Positions 1 to 10,150 of a stretch of DNA of 64,000 nt are shown here, in pieces (the stretch's first letter is position 1; each line of letters opens with the position of its first letter). Source of the DNA: Reyranella massiliensis 521 (lineage in GTDB: Bacteria; Pseudomonadota; Alphaproteobacteria; Reyranellales; Reyranellaceae). The notes below the pieces were generated by a model. The model searched no databases. It had not been told where the DNA came from and saw only the letters and a program-made list of their open reading frames with translations. The stretch lies in contig NZ_HE997181.1 of NCBI RefSeq assembly GCF_000312425.1, forward strand, positions 2,208,260-2,272,259, written 5' to 3'. A program made the translations under genes and the position numbers.

Positions 1-363
1 GGCTGCGCGGCGCCGGATGTAGGGCTCGCACACGGTAGTCATCGGAATGGCCGACTGGACACGCGTCTGCAGGCCCTGGCGCTCCAGCGCGCTTTGCATC
101 GCAAGTGAATTAATCACGGTCGCCAGCATGCCCATGTAGTCGCCGCTCGCGCGGTCCATGCCGGATGCCGCAGCAGAAACGCCACGGAAAATATTGCCGC
201 CACCGATCACGAGACAAACCTGCACGCCCATAGCGTGCACGGTCTTCACTTCCTGCGCGACCATCGAAACCATGTCGGGATCGAGGCCATATTCCCGATT
301 CCCCATGAGCCCCTCGCCAGAGAGCTTCAGAAGGACGCGGCGATAACGGGGACCCGACGGCAT
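1..363 (-). CDS. pyrH: UMP kinase, N-terminal part (cut by window edge)
   Basis: UMP kinase phosphorylates UMP to UDP in pyrimidine nucleotide synthesis and is a cytoplasmic hexamer. The visible 121 residues begin [20 protein letters not shown], the amino-acid-kinase phosphate-binding start. They continue through the GGGNIFRG loop and the [19 protein letters not shown] segment that are diagnostic of bacterial PyrH. The ATG at 363 has AGAGGA just upstream. The stop lies beyond position 1, so the gene is truncated only by the window. It follows rpsB and tsf in the same direction, the order common in bacteria, and is probably co-transcribed with them. Confidence 0.95.
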   Translation of the reverse strand, partial: MPSGPRYRRVLLKLSGEGLMGNREYGLDPDMVSMVAQEVKTVHAMGVQVCLVIGGGNIFRGVSAAASGMDRASGDYMGMLATVINSLAMQSALERQGLQTRVQSAIPMTTVCEPYIRRRAA

Positions 364-432
364 CAGATTCCTCTGATTACGTTGTCTTGGGCGCGCAAGC
401 CCAGTGCTCGCGCGCCAGTGATAATTTTAATA

Positions 433-1359
433 CTACTTCTTGAGCTGGGCGGCCACCTCGGCCGCAAAATCCTCGGCCTTCTTCTCGATGCCTTCGCCCA
501 GCGCGAAGCGCAGATAGCCTGCGAGACGAACCGGCGCGCCGACTTGCTTTGCCGCGTCCTCGACCACCTTCGAGATCTTGGTCTTGCCGTCCATCACAAA
601 GGCCTGCTCGAGCAGGACGACTTCCTGATGGAACTTGCGCAGACCACCTTCGACCATCTTGGCGATGATGTCGCCTGTCTTGCCGCTCTGGCCCGCCTTC
701 TCGGCGAGAACCGCACGCTCCCGCTCGATCACCGTCGGATCCAGCTCGGCCACCGTCAACGACTGCGGGTTGGTCGCGGCCACGTGCATGGCGAACTGCT
801 TGCCGAGGGCGGCGAGCTTGGCCTTGTCGCCCGTCGACTCGAGCGCGACCAGCACGCCGATCTTGCCGAGGTCCGGCGCGACAGCGTTGTGCGTGTAGGC
901 CACCACGACGCCATCGGAGACCGACAGGGACGCAGCGCGGCGCAGGCTCATGTTCTCGCCGATCGTGGCGATCAGGTTGGTAAGTTCGCCCTGCACGTCA
1001 CGGCCGGTGCCGGGGAACGGCGCGGCCGCCACCTTGGCGAGATCGCCGCCGTTTTCGAGGGCGAGCTTGGACGCTGCCGTGACGAACTTCTGGAACTGCT
1101 CGTTGCGGCCGACGAAGTCGGTCTCGGCATTGACCTCGATCGCGGCACCCGATGTGCCGTTCGCCGCGACGCCCACCAGACCCTCGGCGGCAACACGGCC
1201 GGCCTTCTTCGAGGCCGCAGACAGGCCCTTGGTGCGCAGCCAGTCGATCGCCTTCTCGATGTCACCCTGAACTTCGTTCAGCGCTTTCTTGCAATCCATC
1301 ATGCCCGCGCCGGTCTTCTCGCGCAGTTCCTTGACGAGGGCAGCCGTGATCTCAGCCAT
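433..1359 (-). CDS. tsf: translation elongation factor Ts
   Basis: EF-Ts is the guanine-nucleotide exchange factor that recycles EF-Tu-GDP during protein synthesis. The 308-residue product has the N-terminal UBA-like domain with the signature [16 protein letters not shown] (about residues 12-27), the [10 protein letters not shown] block near residue 80 that contacts EF-Tu, and the usual core domain. Length is normal for proteobacteria. The ATG is preceded by GGAG seven bases upstream. It lies 83 bases after rpsB and about 70 before pyrH on the same strand, consistent with the standard operon. Confidence 0.98.
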   Translation of the reverse strand: MAEITAALVKELREKTGAGMMDCKKALNEVQGDIEKAIDWLRTKGLSAASKKAGRVAAEGLVGVAANGTSGAAIEVNAETDFVGRNEQFQKFVTAASKLALENGGDLAKVAAAPFPGTGRDVQGELTNLIATIGENMSLRRAASLSVSDGVVVAYTHNAVAPDLGKIGVLVALESTGDKAKLAALGKQFAMHVAATNPQSLTVAELDPTVIERERAVLAEKAGQSGKTGDIIAKMVEGGLRKFHQEVVLLEQAFVMDGKTKISKVVEDAAKQVGAPVRLAGYLRFALGEGIEKKAEDFAAEVAAQLKK

Positions 1360-1390
1360 TGTAGTGCTCCGTGACTCGTTGGTGTGACAA

Positions 1391-1412
1391 GGGCCGGTCT
1401 TCCGACCGGCCC
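1391..1412 (-). promoter_or_regulatory. GNRA-loop hairpin between rpsB and tsf
   Basis: A perfect 9-base-pair inverted repeat (gggccggtc / gaccggccc) encloses four bases that read GGAA on the transcribed strand, a GNRA tetraloop. It sits in the 83-base gap between rpsB and tsf. No U-run follows on the minus strand, so it is unlikely to be a full terminator. An attenuator or an RNA-stabilising hairpin that sets the S2:EF-Ts ratio is an inference. Confidence 0.5.
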
Positions 1413-1442
1413 CGTTCGTCTCTTGTCGATGAGGGGCCTGGC

Positions 1443-2234
1443 CTACGCGGCCGGCGACGCCTCGGCGCCAGCGCCGTCTTCCGCCGCCGGAATTTCTTCT
1501 TCGGGCTGTTCCGTCAGTTCACCGATGTCGCCGCCGGAGGCAGCGATCTCGGCACGAATGCCGTCGAGAACCGAAGCGGCCATCAGATCGCAATAGAGCG
1601 ACACGGCGCGGATGGCATCGTCGTTGCCCGGGATCGGGAAATCGACGCCGTCCGGATCGGAGTTGCTGTCGAGCACCGCCACGATCGGAATGCCGCGCTT
1701 GCGGGCTTCCTGAACGGCGATCGCTTCCTTGTTGGTGTCGATGATGAACAGCATGTCGGGCGTGCCGCCCATTTCCTTGATGCCACCCAGCGACCGCTCG
1801 AGCTTGTCGCGCTCGCGCGTCAGGTCGAGCTGTTCCTTCTTGGTCAGGCCGACGACGTCGCCCTTCAGGCGCTCGTCGAGTTCGCGCAGACGCTTGATCG
1901 AGGCAGAGATGGTCTGCCAGTTCGTGATCATGCCGCCCAGCCAGCGGTGGTTGACGTAGTACTGGCCGCAGCGCCGCGCTGCATCGGCAACGCGATCCGC
2001 CGCCGCCGCCTTGGTGCCGACGAACAGCACGCGGCCGCCGCTGGCAACGACATCACGAACCTGCCTCAGCGCCTGCTCAAGCAACGGCACGGTCTTGGTG
2101 AGGTCGATGATATGGACCCCGTTGCGCACCCCGAACAGGTACGGCTTCATCTTGGGGTTCCAGCGGCGCGTGTGATGGCCGAAATGGACGCCGGCCTCGA
2201 GCAGCTGGCGCATCGTAAACGTCGGCATGGTCAT
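1443..2234 (-). CDS. rpsB: 30S ribosomal protein S2
   Basis: S2 is a late-assembling small-subunit ribosomal protein. The protein begins [20 protein letters not shown], contains the diagnostic [16 protein letters not shown] block and [12 protein letters not shown], and the central coiled-coil region follows. It ends in an acidic, alanine-rich tail typical of alphaproteobacterial S2; 263 residues is a normal length. The reading frame is open for 31 codons further upstream, but ATG at 2234 is preferred: AAGGAG lies nine bases before it and homology begins there. It heads the rpsB-tsf-pyrH group. Confidence 0.97.
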   Translation of the reverse strand: MTMPTFTMRQLLEAGVHFGHHTRRWNPKMKPYLFGVRNGVHIIDLTKTVPLLEQALRQVRDVVASGGRVLFVGTKAAAADRVADAARRCGQYYVNHRWLGGMITNWQTISASIKRLRELDERLKGDVVGLTKKEQLDLTRERDKLERSLGGIKEMGGTPDMLFIIDTNKEAIAVQEARKRGIPIVAVLDSNSDPDGVDFPIPGNDDAIRAVSLYCDLMAASVLDGIRAEIAASGGDIGELTEQPEEEIPAAEDGAGAEASPAA

Positions 2235-2348
2235 GATGCCGTTCTCCTTTTCCGGTTGAGCCTCCGCGGGCGTCGTCCATTTCTGGACACCGGAGCGAGC
2301 GCCGGGATGTCTCCCCGTCGACCGCAAACCCGCGTGCGAAGTGGCGCG

Positions 2349-2377
2349 TTTCTAGTGGTTTGCGCCGCCAAATGCAA
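2349..2377 (-). promoter_or_regulatory. candidate promoter for rpsB-tsf-pyrH
   Basis: On the minus strand TTGCAT (2377-2372) and TAGAAA (2354-2349) are separated by exactly 17 bases, resembling sigma-70 -35 and -10 elements. They lie about 115 bases upstream of the rpsB start and downstream of the DUF72 stop. The match is moderate and the assignment is inference. Confidence 0.35.
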
Positions 2378-2397
2378 GCGCCAGTCGAATCAATGGC

Positions 2398-3411
2398 TTA
2401 GGCGATGATCTGAGCGATCTCCTCAGCCAGCTTGAGCAGCGAAAGGGGCGCACTCCCCTCGGCCTTGTTGTTGGCGGTGATCCAGACCTTGCGGCCCGCC
2501 TTGAAAGCCGCAGCCGCCATGCGAGCCAGGATCCGGCGGGTTTCGCCATCCTCGTCAACCAGCTTGTCGAACGGTTCGTAACGCTGCTTGGCGGCCTGGT
2601 AGAGAAAGCCCCGGTGCAAATTCCAGCGAACCACCAGGTCGCCCGGCGTATCCCCGTCCAGGGCCTTGAGGGCAGCTTCCTGGCGTTCGACCTCGGGCAT
2701 ACGGTCATGCAGGCCGACACAGTAGCGCACGCCTCCCCGGCCGAGCATGCGCATCAGCCGCGGCGTCAGCAGCTCGGGGTTTCGCAGTTCCAGAGCGTAA
2801 ATTGGACGGTGCTTCCCCAGCTCCCGCGGAAGGGCCGCAAAGAAGGCCTCCAGCCGCTCCACGATCAAGGAGGCGTCCTCGACCAGCCCACGCGGCAGCG
2901 GCGAGACCTGGAACACCAAAGGCCCCGCCTTGCCTTTCAGCCCTTCAAGGCAGGGCAGGACGAACTCCCGCGCGGCAATTGCGGCATCCAGGAAGTGCGG
3001 GTTGGCGACCTTGCCCCTGCCCTCCTCATCGCGCATCACCGCATCACAGACGATTGCCGGCGCCTTAACCACGAAGCTGAAATGCTCGGGCACCTGGCTG
3101 GCATAGCGCGCGTACTCGACGGCCGAGATCGGCGCGTAGAACGTGCGATCGAGGCTGACCGTGCGCAGCAGCGGAATCTCGGCATAAGCGGCCAGTCCCT
3201 TGCGGCTGAGCGTCACCTGAGGATGAACGCCGTCGTAGATCAAGCCGCGCCAGCCCGGAAAGAACCACGAGGACGTGCCCAGCCGAATGTCGGTCGGCAA
3301 TACGGGCGCCTGCAGCAGCGGCGAATCCATCGCCGGCCGGACATCGCCCGCCGTGGCTTTGCGCCGGACGGGCGGTGCCGAAGTTTCGAAGAGGCCGGGC
3401 TGGCGGCTCAA
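2398..3411 (-). CDS. DUF72 (YecE-like) family protein
   Basis: The 337-residue protein belongs to the DUF72/YecE family, TIM-barrel proteins of unknown biochemical role. Recognisable blocks are IRLGTSSWFFPGWRGLIYD (about residues 42-60), the RTFYAPISAVEYARYASQVPEHF segment near 110, the LELRNPELL strand near 205 and a C-terminal KVWITANNKAEGSAP (family form: YFNNHxxGxAP). The chosen start is a TTG at 3411 overlapping the dnaE stop as TTGA and preceded by GGAGG; a later ATG at codon 28 is possible. The overlap implies translational coupling to dnaE, but the functional link is unknown. Confidence 0.85.
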   Translation of the reverse strand: MSRQPGLFETSAPPVRRKATAGDVRPAMDSPLLQAPVLPTDIRLGTSSWFFPGWRGLIYDGVHPQVTLSRKGLAAYAEIPLLRTVSLDRTFYAPISAVEYARYASQVPEHFSFVVKAPAIVCDAVMRDEEGRGKVANPHFLDAAIAAREFVLPCLEGLKGKAGPLVFQVSPLPRGLVEDASLIVERLEAFFAALPRELGKHRPIYALELRNPELLTPRLMRMLGRGGVRYCVGLHDRMPEVERQEAALKALDGDTPGDLVVRWNLHRGFLYQAAKQRYEPFDKLVDEDGETRRILARMAAAAFKAGRKVWITANNKAEGSAPLSLLKLAEEIAQIIA

Positions 3412-6400
3412 ATCTCCTCCACCTGTGCAATGCCCGGCAGACTGCCGATGACATCGCGCAGGCCGCCCGCGATCGAATAGGTCCCTGGCAAGGTGACCTC
3501 TGCTTCGGACTCGTCGGTCATCGGCACGACAAGCGTCACACGCCCGCGTCCGCGTTTGCCGTCGAGCGCTTTACGCAGCGCTTCCAGCGCCACCGGATCG
3601 GAGATCACAATACGCAAGCCCGCCGCGGCATTCGCAACGGCATCGTCCAGCTTCTCGACGGTCTGCGCCGTCAGCTTCACCTGCTCGCCGTCTAGCCGTC
3701 CGTCGGCCGAGATCAGCACCGCCTGCCCCGCTTCGAGAAGATTGCGCTTGCTGCCCAGCAGCTCGCTGAAGACGGTCAGCTCGAAGGCGCCGGACTGATC
3801 GGAGCATTGAACGAAGGCAAAGCGATTGCCCTTGGCCGAGGTCCGCTCCATGCGGTCGATCACGGTACCCGCCAGCTTGATCCGGCCCGGCGTACCACGC
3901 GCCAGCAACGCCGGCAGATCGGCTGCGCGGCAGACACCCAGTCGTTGCAGGCTGCGTTCGTAGGCGGCCAGCGGATGGGACGAGAGGTAGAAGCCGATCG
4001 CCGAGAACTCTTGCTGCAGCCGCTCCATCGGCGCCCAGTCCGGTACCTTCGGCAACTGGGGCCGGCGCTGGGCGGTGTCGTCGCCGAACAGGCTGTTCTG
4101 GTCGCTGCCCCGCGACTCGTGGGTTGCCTGGGAATGGCGCGTCAGCGCCTCGACGGCAGCAAAGGTCTGCGCCCGATTCTTGTTCAAGGTATCGAATGCG
4201 CCGGCACGAACGAGGCTCTCGACCAGGCGCTTGTTGATCACGCGCTGGTCCAGCCGCTCGGCAAAGTCGAACAGATCCTTGAAGGCGCCGTTCTCCACCC
4301 GCTCCTCGGTCAGCCGAACCATGGCTTCGCGGCCCACGCCCTTGATGGCGGCGAGCGCATAGCGGATCGCCTTCTTGCCGTCGGCATTGCGCTCCACGGT
4401 AAACTCGGCAGAGGAGCGGTTGACGTCGGGTGGTAGCAGCTCAACACCAATCTTCTCGAGGTCGCGCCGATAGCCGTTCAGCTTTTCGACGTTGCCCATA
4501 TCGAGGGTCATGGTCGCGGCGAAGAATTCGACCGGATGATTGGCCTTGAGATAGGCCGTCTGGTAGCAGACCAGGGCATAGGCTGCAGCGTGGCTCTTGT
4601 TGAAGCCGTAGCCCGCGAACTTGTCGACCTGGTCGAAGATCGACGAAGCCTTGTCCTTCTTGACGCCGTTCTTTTCCGCGCCCTCGATGAAGCTCGCGCG
4701 CTGCGCATCCATCTCGGCCTGGATCTTCTTGCCCATGGCGCGGCGCAGCAGATCCGCGCCGCCAAGCGTATAGCCGCTCAGCACCTGCGCGATTTGCATG
4801 ACCTGCTCCTGGTAGATCATGATGCCGTAGGTTTCCTTCAGGATTCCTTCCAGCAAAGGATGCAGGTAGTCGGGTTCCTCCTCGCCGTGCTTGCGCTTGA
4901 TGTAGCTCGGGATGTTCTCCATCGGACCCGGCCGATAGAGCGCCACCACGGCGATAATGTCCTCGAAGCGGTCCGGCTTCATCTTGCGCAGCACGTCGCG
5001 CATGCCGTTGCCTTCAAGCTGGAACACACCGGAGCCATCACCCCGGGCCAGCAGCTCGAAACTCTTGCGATCATCGAGTGGCAACTTGGCGATATTGATC
5101 TTGTCCCGGCCGATCAGGTCGCAAGCTTTCTCGATCACCGTCAGTGTCTTGAGGCCGAGGAAGTCGAACTTCACAAGCCCCGCCGTCTCGACCCACTTCA
5201 TGTTGAACTGGGTGGCCGGCAGCGAGTCCTTGCTGTCGGTATCGCGATAGAGAGGCACCAGCTCATCGAGCGGCCTGTCGCCGATCACGACGCCGGCGGC
5301 ATGGGTCGAGGCATTGCGATAGAGGCCTTCTAGCTGCAGCGCGAGGTCGATGAGGCGCTTGATCTCCTCTTCTGCCGAATATTGCTCCTTGAGGAGCTGC
5401 TCGGTTTCCAGCGCCTTCGCCAACGTTACCGGATTGGCGGGATTATTGGGCACCAGCTTGCAGATGCGGTCGACCTGGCCATAGGGCATGCCCAGCACGC
5501 GGCCGACGTCGCGCAGCACGGCACGCGCCTGCAGCTTGCCGAAGGTGATGATGGCGGCGACGCGGTCGTGGCCGTATTCGTCGCGCACGTAGCGAATCAC
5601 CCGGTCGCGCTTGTCCTGGCAGAAGTCGATATCGAAGTCCGGCATCGACACGCGTTCGGGATTGAGGAAACGCTCGAACAGCAGTCCCCAACGCAACGGA
5701 TCGAGATCGGTGATCTTGAGCGACCAGGCGACAAGCGAGCCTGCACCGGAGCCACGACCGGGGCCGACCGGCACGCCGTTGTCCTTCGCCCATTGGATGA
5801 AGTCGGCCACGATCAGGAAGTAGCCGGCGAACCCCATCTTCTCGATCATGTCGAGTTCGTAGGTCAGCCGCTCCGTATAGCGCTCGAAGGTAATGTTCTC
5901 GGCCAGCCGGCCGAGCTGCTTCAGCTCGTCGAGACCGCCCTTTGCCAGGTCGCGCAAGGCCTCGCCTTCCGAGCGGCCCTCCAGCTTGGTGTAGCTGGGC
6001 AAGATCGGCTTGCGCGGCGTCGGCATATAGGCGCAACGCTGGGCGACTACGAGTGTGTTGTCGCAGGCCTCTGGCAGATCGGAGAACAGCTCGCGCATGG
6101 CGGCAGCCGGTTTGAAGTAGTGCTCCGGTGTCAGCCTGCGGCGGTTTGGGTCCTCGATATGGGCGCCCTGCTCGATGCAGAGCAGCACGTCGTGGGCCTC
6201 ATACATCGAGGCCTTGGGAAAATGGACATCGTTGGTCGCAACTAGAGGCAGGCTGCGCTCGTACGCGAGATCGACCAACGGATCCTCGATCCGGCGCTCG
6301 ATTTCCTCGCCGTGCCGCTGCAATTCAAGATAAAGCCGGCCGTCGAAAATCTTCTGCAGCCGCTCCAGCATATGCGTCGCAGCCGGCGTCTGCCCTGCCG

Positions 6401-6854
6401 CGAGCAGTCGGCCGATGCCGCTGCCGACGCTGCCCGTTACGGCCAGCAGTCCTTCGGTTTCCCCTTCGAGGTCCATCAGATGAAGGCCAGAGACCGAGCC
6501 GACCTTGAATTCGAGGTGGGCGCGGCTCACCAGCCGCATCAGGTTGAGATAGCCTGTCTCATTCTGGACCAGGAGCGTCAGCCAGTCGATCGCGAGCAGC
6601 TTGCTCGTGGTCGCGATGCCGCCCTCTTCCTCCCGGCGGATGCCAAGGTCGCACCCGATGATCGGCTGGATGCCCGACTTGGAGGCATACTGCGAGAATT
6701 CGAGAGCACCGAAGAGATTGTTGCGGTCCGTAACCGCGACGGCCGGCATGCTCTCCGCCTTGGCGAGAGACACAATGGTGTCGACCTTGTTCGCGCCTTC
6801 GGTGAGCGAATAGGCGGAACGGACTTTGAGATGGATGAAATCGGCGATGGCCAC
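3408..6854 (-). CDS. dnaE: DNA polymerase III alpha subunit
   Basis: This is the replicative DNA polymerase catalytic subunit (1148 residues). It has an N-terminal PHP domain (about residues 5-280), the palm/fingers C-family polymerase core with GPGRGSGAGSLVAW and the catalytic PDFDIDFCQDKRDRV motif (about residues 400-415), a helix-hairpin-helix region, and a C-terminal OB-fold (around residues 960-1060). In the first PHP motif the expected HxH reads HLKVRS, with Arg12 in place of the second histidine, so the PHP domain is probably not a functional exonuclease. It follows lolD by 31 bases and overlaps the DUF72 gene downstream. Confidence 0.97.
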   Translation of the reverse strand: MAIADFIHLKVRSAYSLTEGANKVDTIVSLAKAESMPAVAVTDRNNLFGALEFSQYASKSGIQPIIGCDLGIRREEEGGIATTSKLLAIDWLTLLVQNETGYLNLMRLVSRAHLEFKVGSVSGLHLMDLEGETEGLLAVTGSVGSGIGRLLAAGQTPAATHMLERLQKIFDGRLYLELQRHGEEIERRIEDPLVDLAYERSLPLVATNDVHFPKASMYEAHDVLLCIEQGAHIEDPNRRRLTPEHYFKPAAAMRELFSDLPEACDNTLVVAQRCAYMPTPRKPILPSYTKLEGRSEGEALRDLAKGGLDELKQLGRLAENITFERYTERLTYELDMIEKMGFAGYFLIVADFIQWAKDNGVPVGPGRGSGAGSLVAWSLKITDLDPLRWGLLFERFLNPERVSMPDFDIDFCQDKRDRVIRYVRDEYGHDRVAAIITFGKLQARAVLRDVGRVLGMPYGQVDRICKLVPNNPANPVTLAKALETEQLLKEQYSAEEEIKRLIDLALQLEGLYRNASTHAAGVVIGDRPLDELVPLYRDTDSKDSLPATQFNMKWVETAGLVKFDFLGLKTLTVIEKACDLIGRDKINIAKLPLDDRKSFELLARGDGSGVFQLEGNGMRDVLRKMKPDRFEDIIAVVALYRPGPMENIPSYIKRKHGEEEPDYLHPLLEGILKETYGIMIYQEQVMQIAQVLSGYTLGGADLLRRAMGKKIQAEMDAQRASFIEGAEKNGVKKDKASSIFDQVDKFAGYGFNKSHAAAYALVCYQTAYLKANHPVEFFAATMTLDMGNVEKLNGYRRDLEKIGVELLPPDVNRSSAEFTVERNADGKKAIRYALAAIKGVGREAMVRLTEERVENGAFKDLFDFAERLDQRVINKRLVESLVRAGAFDTLNKNRAQTFAAVEALTRHSQATHESRGSDQNSLFGDDTAQRRPQLPKVPDWAPMERLQQEFSAIGFYLSSHPLAAYERSLQRLGVCRAADLPALLARGTPGRIKLAGTVIDRMERTSAKGNRFAFVQCSDQSGAFELTVFSELLGSKRNLLEAGQAVLISADGRLDGEQVKLTAQTVEKLDDAVANAAAGLRIVISDPVALEALRKALDGKRGRGRVTLVVPMTDESEAEVTLPGTYSIAGGLRDVIGSLPGIAQVEEI

Positions 6855-6885
6855 CCGCCATCATCGCCTTCAATCCTGTGGAAAG

Positions 6886-7569
6886 TTAGGCGCTCAGCAG
6901 ACCGTCTTTGAGAACCACCGTGCGATCCATGCGCGCGGCCAGCTCCGGATTGTGCGTGGCAATCAGCGCCGCCATGCCGGTGCCGCGCGCCAGGGCAAGG
7001 AGCTGCCGGAACACCGTTTCCGACGTCGTGGAATCGAGATTGCCGGTCGGTTCGTCGGCCAGAAGAACACGGGGCGCGTTGGCGACGGCCCGTGCAATCG
7101 CCACGCGCTGTTGTTCGCCCCCCGAGAGGCGTCCCGGCCGGTGATCCAGACGGTCCGCGAGCTGCACCATCGACAGGAGCTCGGTTGCACGCTTGCGGGC
7201 CTCGTTTCGGGAAACCCCAGCCAGCATCTGCGGCAGCATCACATTCTCGACTGCCGAGAACTCGGGCAGCAGGTGGTGGTATTGATAGACGAAGCCCAGG
7301 AACTGCCGGCGCAATGTCGTGCGTTCCTTGTCGGCAAGCTTGCCGGCCGGCTTGCCATCGACCATGACTTCGCCCTCGTCCGGTCTCTCCAGCAAGCCAG
7401 CAATATGCAGCATCGTTGATTTGCCACTGCCGGACTGGCCGACCAGGGCTACGATCTCGCCGGGTTTCAGTTCGAGCGACACCCCGCGCAACACGTCTAG
7501 GCGCCGATCGCCCTGAATGAAGGTCCGCCGGATGCCCTGCAGGGCCAGCGGAGCTGCCGGATCATTCAT
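6886..7569 (-). CDS. lolD: lipoprotein-releasing ABC transporter ATPase LolD
   Basis: LolD is the cytoplasmic ATPase that powers extraction of outer-membrane lipoproteins from the inner membrane to the carrier LolA. The 227-residue protein has Walker [10 protein letters not shown], a Q-loop, signature [14 protein letters not shown], Walker [13 protein letters not shown] and an H-loop (IATHN). The [10 protein letters not shown] segment after the Q-loop is typical of LolD and related MacB-type ATPases. Its start overlaps the preceding permease stop by 8 bases, so it is the third gene of a permease-permease-ATPase operon. Confidence 0.93.
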   Translation of the reverse strand: MNDPAAPLALQGIRRTFIQGDRRLDVLRGVSLELKPGEIVALVGQSGSGKSTMLHIAGLLERPDEGEVMVDGKPAGKLADKERTTLRRQFLGFVYQYHHLLPEFSAVENVMLPQMLAGVSRNEARKRATELLSMVQLADRLDHRPGRLSGGEQQRVAIARAVANAPRVLLADEPTGNLDSTTSETVFRQLLALARGTGMAALIATHNPELAARMDRTVVLKDGLLSA

Positions 7570-8821
7570 GACGCAATCCTTCGACAGGTTCGATCCTCGT
7601 GCTCCGCCAGGCCGGATAGGCGGCCGCTATCAATGACAGCACGATCGCGACGGCAACGATCGACGTCACTTCGACGGCCTGCACCCGCACAGGCATGGAG
7701 GTGATGAAATCGACTTCGGCGCCGCCACTGCCCGCCGCGCCCGTGATCGTCGACAACAGGCGACCGATTGCGGGCATGTTTGCGCAAACCAGGAGCCCCA
7801 GCCCGGTTCCGATTACCGTACCGACCAATCCAACCGCCGCGGCGGCCATGAAGAAGGCTCGAACGATCGTTCGCGGCGTCGCCCCCATCGTGCGCAGGAT
7901 GGCGATGCTGCCGCGCTTGACCCGGACCAACATGGTGAAGCTCGCGACGACGTTCATCGCAGCCACTACCACGATCAAAGTCAGGATAATGAACATCATC
8001 ACACGCTCGACCTGTAAGGCACCGACGAAACGGGCATTGAGGCCCAGCCAATGGGAGATGCGGAGATCGTCTCGGCCGAGAGACTGGCGCAGCTCCTGCG
8101 CCAGCCGCGGTGCCGCGGCGGGGTCCTTCAGAAAGACATCGATCGAACTCACGGCATCGGGACCGTATTCGAGATCTTCCTGAAGCATGGCCAGCGGCAT
8201 GAAGATCAGTGCGCTGTCGAATTCGTAGCGACGGGTCAGGAAAGTCGCCAGGACCTCGTAGTCCGTGTACCGCGGTGCAATCGTGCCATTCTCGTTGAGG
8301 CGATGGGTCACGACCGTCAGCATGTCGCCAACTCTCAGCATCAACGACTGACGCAGCCGCTCACCGACCACGACACCGGGTTTATCGCCAAAATCGGCCA
8401 GGTTGCCCTGAACGATATTCCCCGAAACGATCTCGCGATTGAGCAGGTCTTCCCGTGGCACGCCGCGTAGCAACGCACCGCGCGTCTGGCCGTGAACGCT
8501 TACCAGCGCCTGCCTCTCGAGCGTCGGGCGCACTGCCGTGGCGCCGGGCAAGGCCTGAAGCTTGGCCAAAAGCTCCGGCGTCGCTTTCAGCATGCCCTCG
8601 CGCGCGGTGACGACGATATGGCCGTTCATGCCGACGATCCGGGCCAGGAGCTGCTCGCGAAAGCCTCCCATGACAGAAAGGACTACGATCAACGTAGCCA
8701 CCCCCAGTGCCACGCCGATCAGCGAGAAGATCGCGATGAAGGAGACGAATCCTTCGCGCTGGCGCGTCGCGAGGTAGCGCCAGGCCAGCCAGCGTTCGAC
8801 TTCAGGCGCCCGGTCACTCAC
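7562..8821 (-). CDS. LolC/LolE-family lipoprotein-releasing permease (second of two)
   Basis: This is an inner-membrane permease of the lipoprotein-release system (419 residues). It starts with a short cytoplasmic stretch [22 protein letters not shown], then TM1, a large periplasmic MacB/LolC-type domain (about 55-265), and three C-terminal TM helices with the FtsX-like signature [15 protein letters not shown]. It overlaps the upstream permease and lolD by 8 bases each. It may be the LolE or the LolC equivalent; sequence inspection cannot decide which. Two distinct permeases imply a LolCDE heterodimer rather than the single LolF-type permease. Confidence 0.85.
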   Translation of the reverse strand: MSDRAPEVERWLAWRYLATRQREGFVSFIAIFSLIGVALGVATLIVVLSVMGGFREQLLARIVGMNGHIVVTAREGMLKATPELLAKLQALPGATAVRPTLERQALVSVHGQTRGALLRGVPREDLLNREIVSGNIVQGNLADFGDKPGVVVGERLRQSLMLRVGDMLTVVTHRLNENGTIAPRYTDYEVLATFLTRRYEFDSALIFMPLAMLQEDLEYGPDAVSSIDVFLKDPAAAPRLAQELRQSLGRDDLRISHWLGLNARFVGALQVERVMMFIILTLIVVVAAMNVVASFTMLVRVKRGSIAILRTMGATPRTIVRAFFMAAAAVGLVGTVIGTGLGLLVCANMPAIGRLLSTITGAAGSGGAEVDFITSMPVRVQAVEVTSIVAVAIVLSLIAAAYPAWRSTRIEPVEGLRHE

Positions 8822-10130
8822 GGCGCAGGCCTTCCACGGGATCGAGACGCGCCGCGCGGGCCGCCGGATAGAGCGAAGCGAGCAAGGCGAAGACCAGCGC
8901 CATCATGGCGATGACCGCGACCTCTCCCCACTCGATCCGCGACGGTATTTCGGCCAGCAGATAGAGCGTCTCGTCGAACAAAACGATGTCGAAGGTCCGC
9001 TGCAGCCATTGGCGCAGCGCTTCGATATTGCGGGCGAAGGCAAGCCCCAGCACGACGCCCAGGATCGTGCCGATCCCGCCGATCGCCAAACCATCCAGCA
9101 GGAAGATCCGCAGAATGGCAGCCCTGCTCGCGCCCATCGTGCGCAGGATGGCGATGTCCGCCGTCTTGGTACGCACGAGCATGACCAGGCTGGAGACGAT
9201 GTTGAAGGCCGCCACCAGCACGATCAGGGTCAGCACCAGGAACATCACATTGGTCTGTGCCTGGATGGCGGCGAAGAAGCCGACATTGGCCTGCAGCCAG
9301 TCGAATACCCAGCCCTGCGACCCGACGACCGTCGAAACCAGACGGCGCGTCTGCGGAACCGACGCGCCATCGGCGACGAAGATCTCGATACCCGTCACAT
9401 CCGGCCCGAGATTGAGCAGGCGCTGGACCTCGGCGAGCGGCGCGTAGACGAAGTTGGCATCGTAATCGTACATGCCCGTGCAGAAGATCGCCGCCACCTC
9501 GGCGGAAACCGAGCGCGGCATCACGCCGAGCGGCGTGGCAATCGACACGGGCGACACGAGTTGCAGCCGGTCCCCCACCTTGACGCCCATCAGATCGGCC
9601 AGCCGCCGGCCGATGGCGACCGTAAAGTCGTCGTCGCCAAAGTTCTTGAGGCTGCCCCAGTCGATGGGCTTGTCGTCTTCGCCACGACAAAGACCTCGCT
9701 GGCGGCTCTGGACATCAGGCGGCCCTTCGATGGCGCTGGCAACGGGCAATCGGTTGCGCAGGTCCTGCGCGGCCATGCCCCGGACGACGACGCCGCGGAC
9801 GCGGTCGCCGGCAACGGCCATGAGCTGGCCCTCGACCGAAGGCGCTGCCGTCACCACCCCCGGCACCTCGGCCAGACGTTTCAGCAGATCGGGCGTGGCC
9901 TCGATGGCGCCGCGGTTGCCCTGCACGCCCAGCTGCCCGCTGATGCTCGACATCTGACTCAGCATCTCGACACGAAAGCCGTTCATCACGGCCATCACGA
10001 CGATCAAGGTGCCGACGCCCAGAGTGATGCCGATCAGCGAGAAGCCGGCGATTACCGAGATGAAGCCCTCCTCGCGGCGGGCCCGCAGATAGCGGAAGGC
10101 GATCAGGCGCTCGACGGCGGCAAAGGCCAT
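8814..10130 (-). CDS. LolC/LolE-family lipoprotein-releasing permease (first of two)
   Basis: This 438-residue permease is a paralogue of the next gene: AVERLIAFRYLRARREEGFISVIAGFSLIG at the N-terminus parallels its neighbour, and [14 protein letters not shown] marks the FtsX-like core before the last TM helices. The periplasmic domain carries a longer insert around residues 145-170 with a Cys (QRGLCRGEDD) and another Cys near FCTGMYDYD, absent from the neighbour. It starts the operon permease-permease-lolD, just after proS. Assignment to LolC or LolE is left open. As it is the longer copy, its periplasmic region may carry the LolA-binding hook, which is inference. Confidence 0.85.
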   Translation of the reverse strand: MAFAAVERLIAFRYLRARREEGFISVIAGFSLIGITLGVGTLIVVMAVMNGFRVEMLSQMSSISGQLGVQGNRGAIEATPDLLKRLAEVPGVVTAAPSVEGQLMAVAGDRVRGVVVRGMAAQDLRNRLPVASAIEGPPDVQSRQRGLCRGEDDKPIDWGSLKNFGDDDFTVAIGRRLADLMGVKVGDRLQLVSPVSIATPLGVMPRSVSAEVAAIFCTGMYDYDANFVYAPLAEVQRLLNLGPDVTGIEIFVADGASVPQTRRLVSTVVGSQGWVFDWLQANVGFFAAIQAQTNVMFLVLTLIVLVAAFNIVSSLVMLVRTKTADIAILRTMGASRAAILRIFLLDGLAIGGIGTILGVVLGLAFARNIEALRQWLQRTFDIVLFDETLYLLAEIPSRIEWGEVAVIAMMALVFALLASLYPAARAARLDPVEGLRRE

Positions 10131-10150
10131 GGCGGCGCCCCGCTCCCTTC

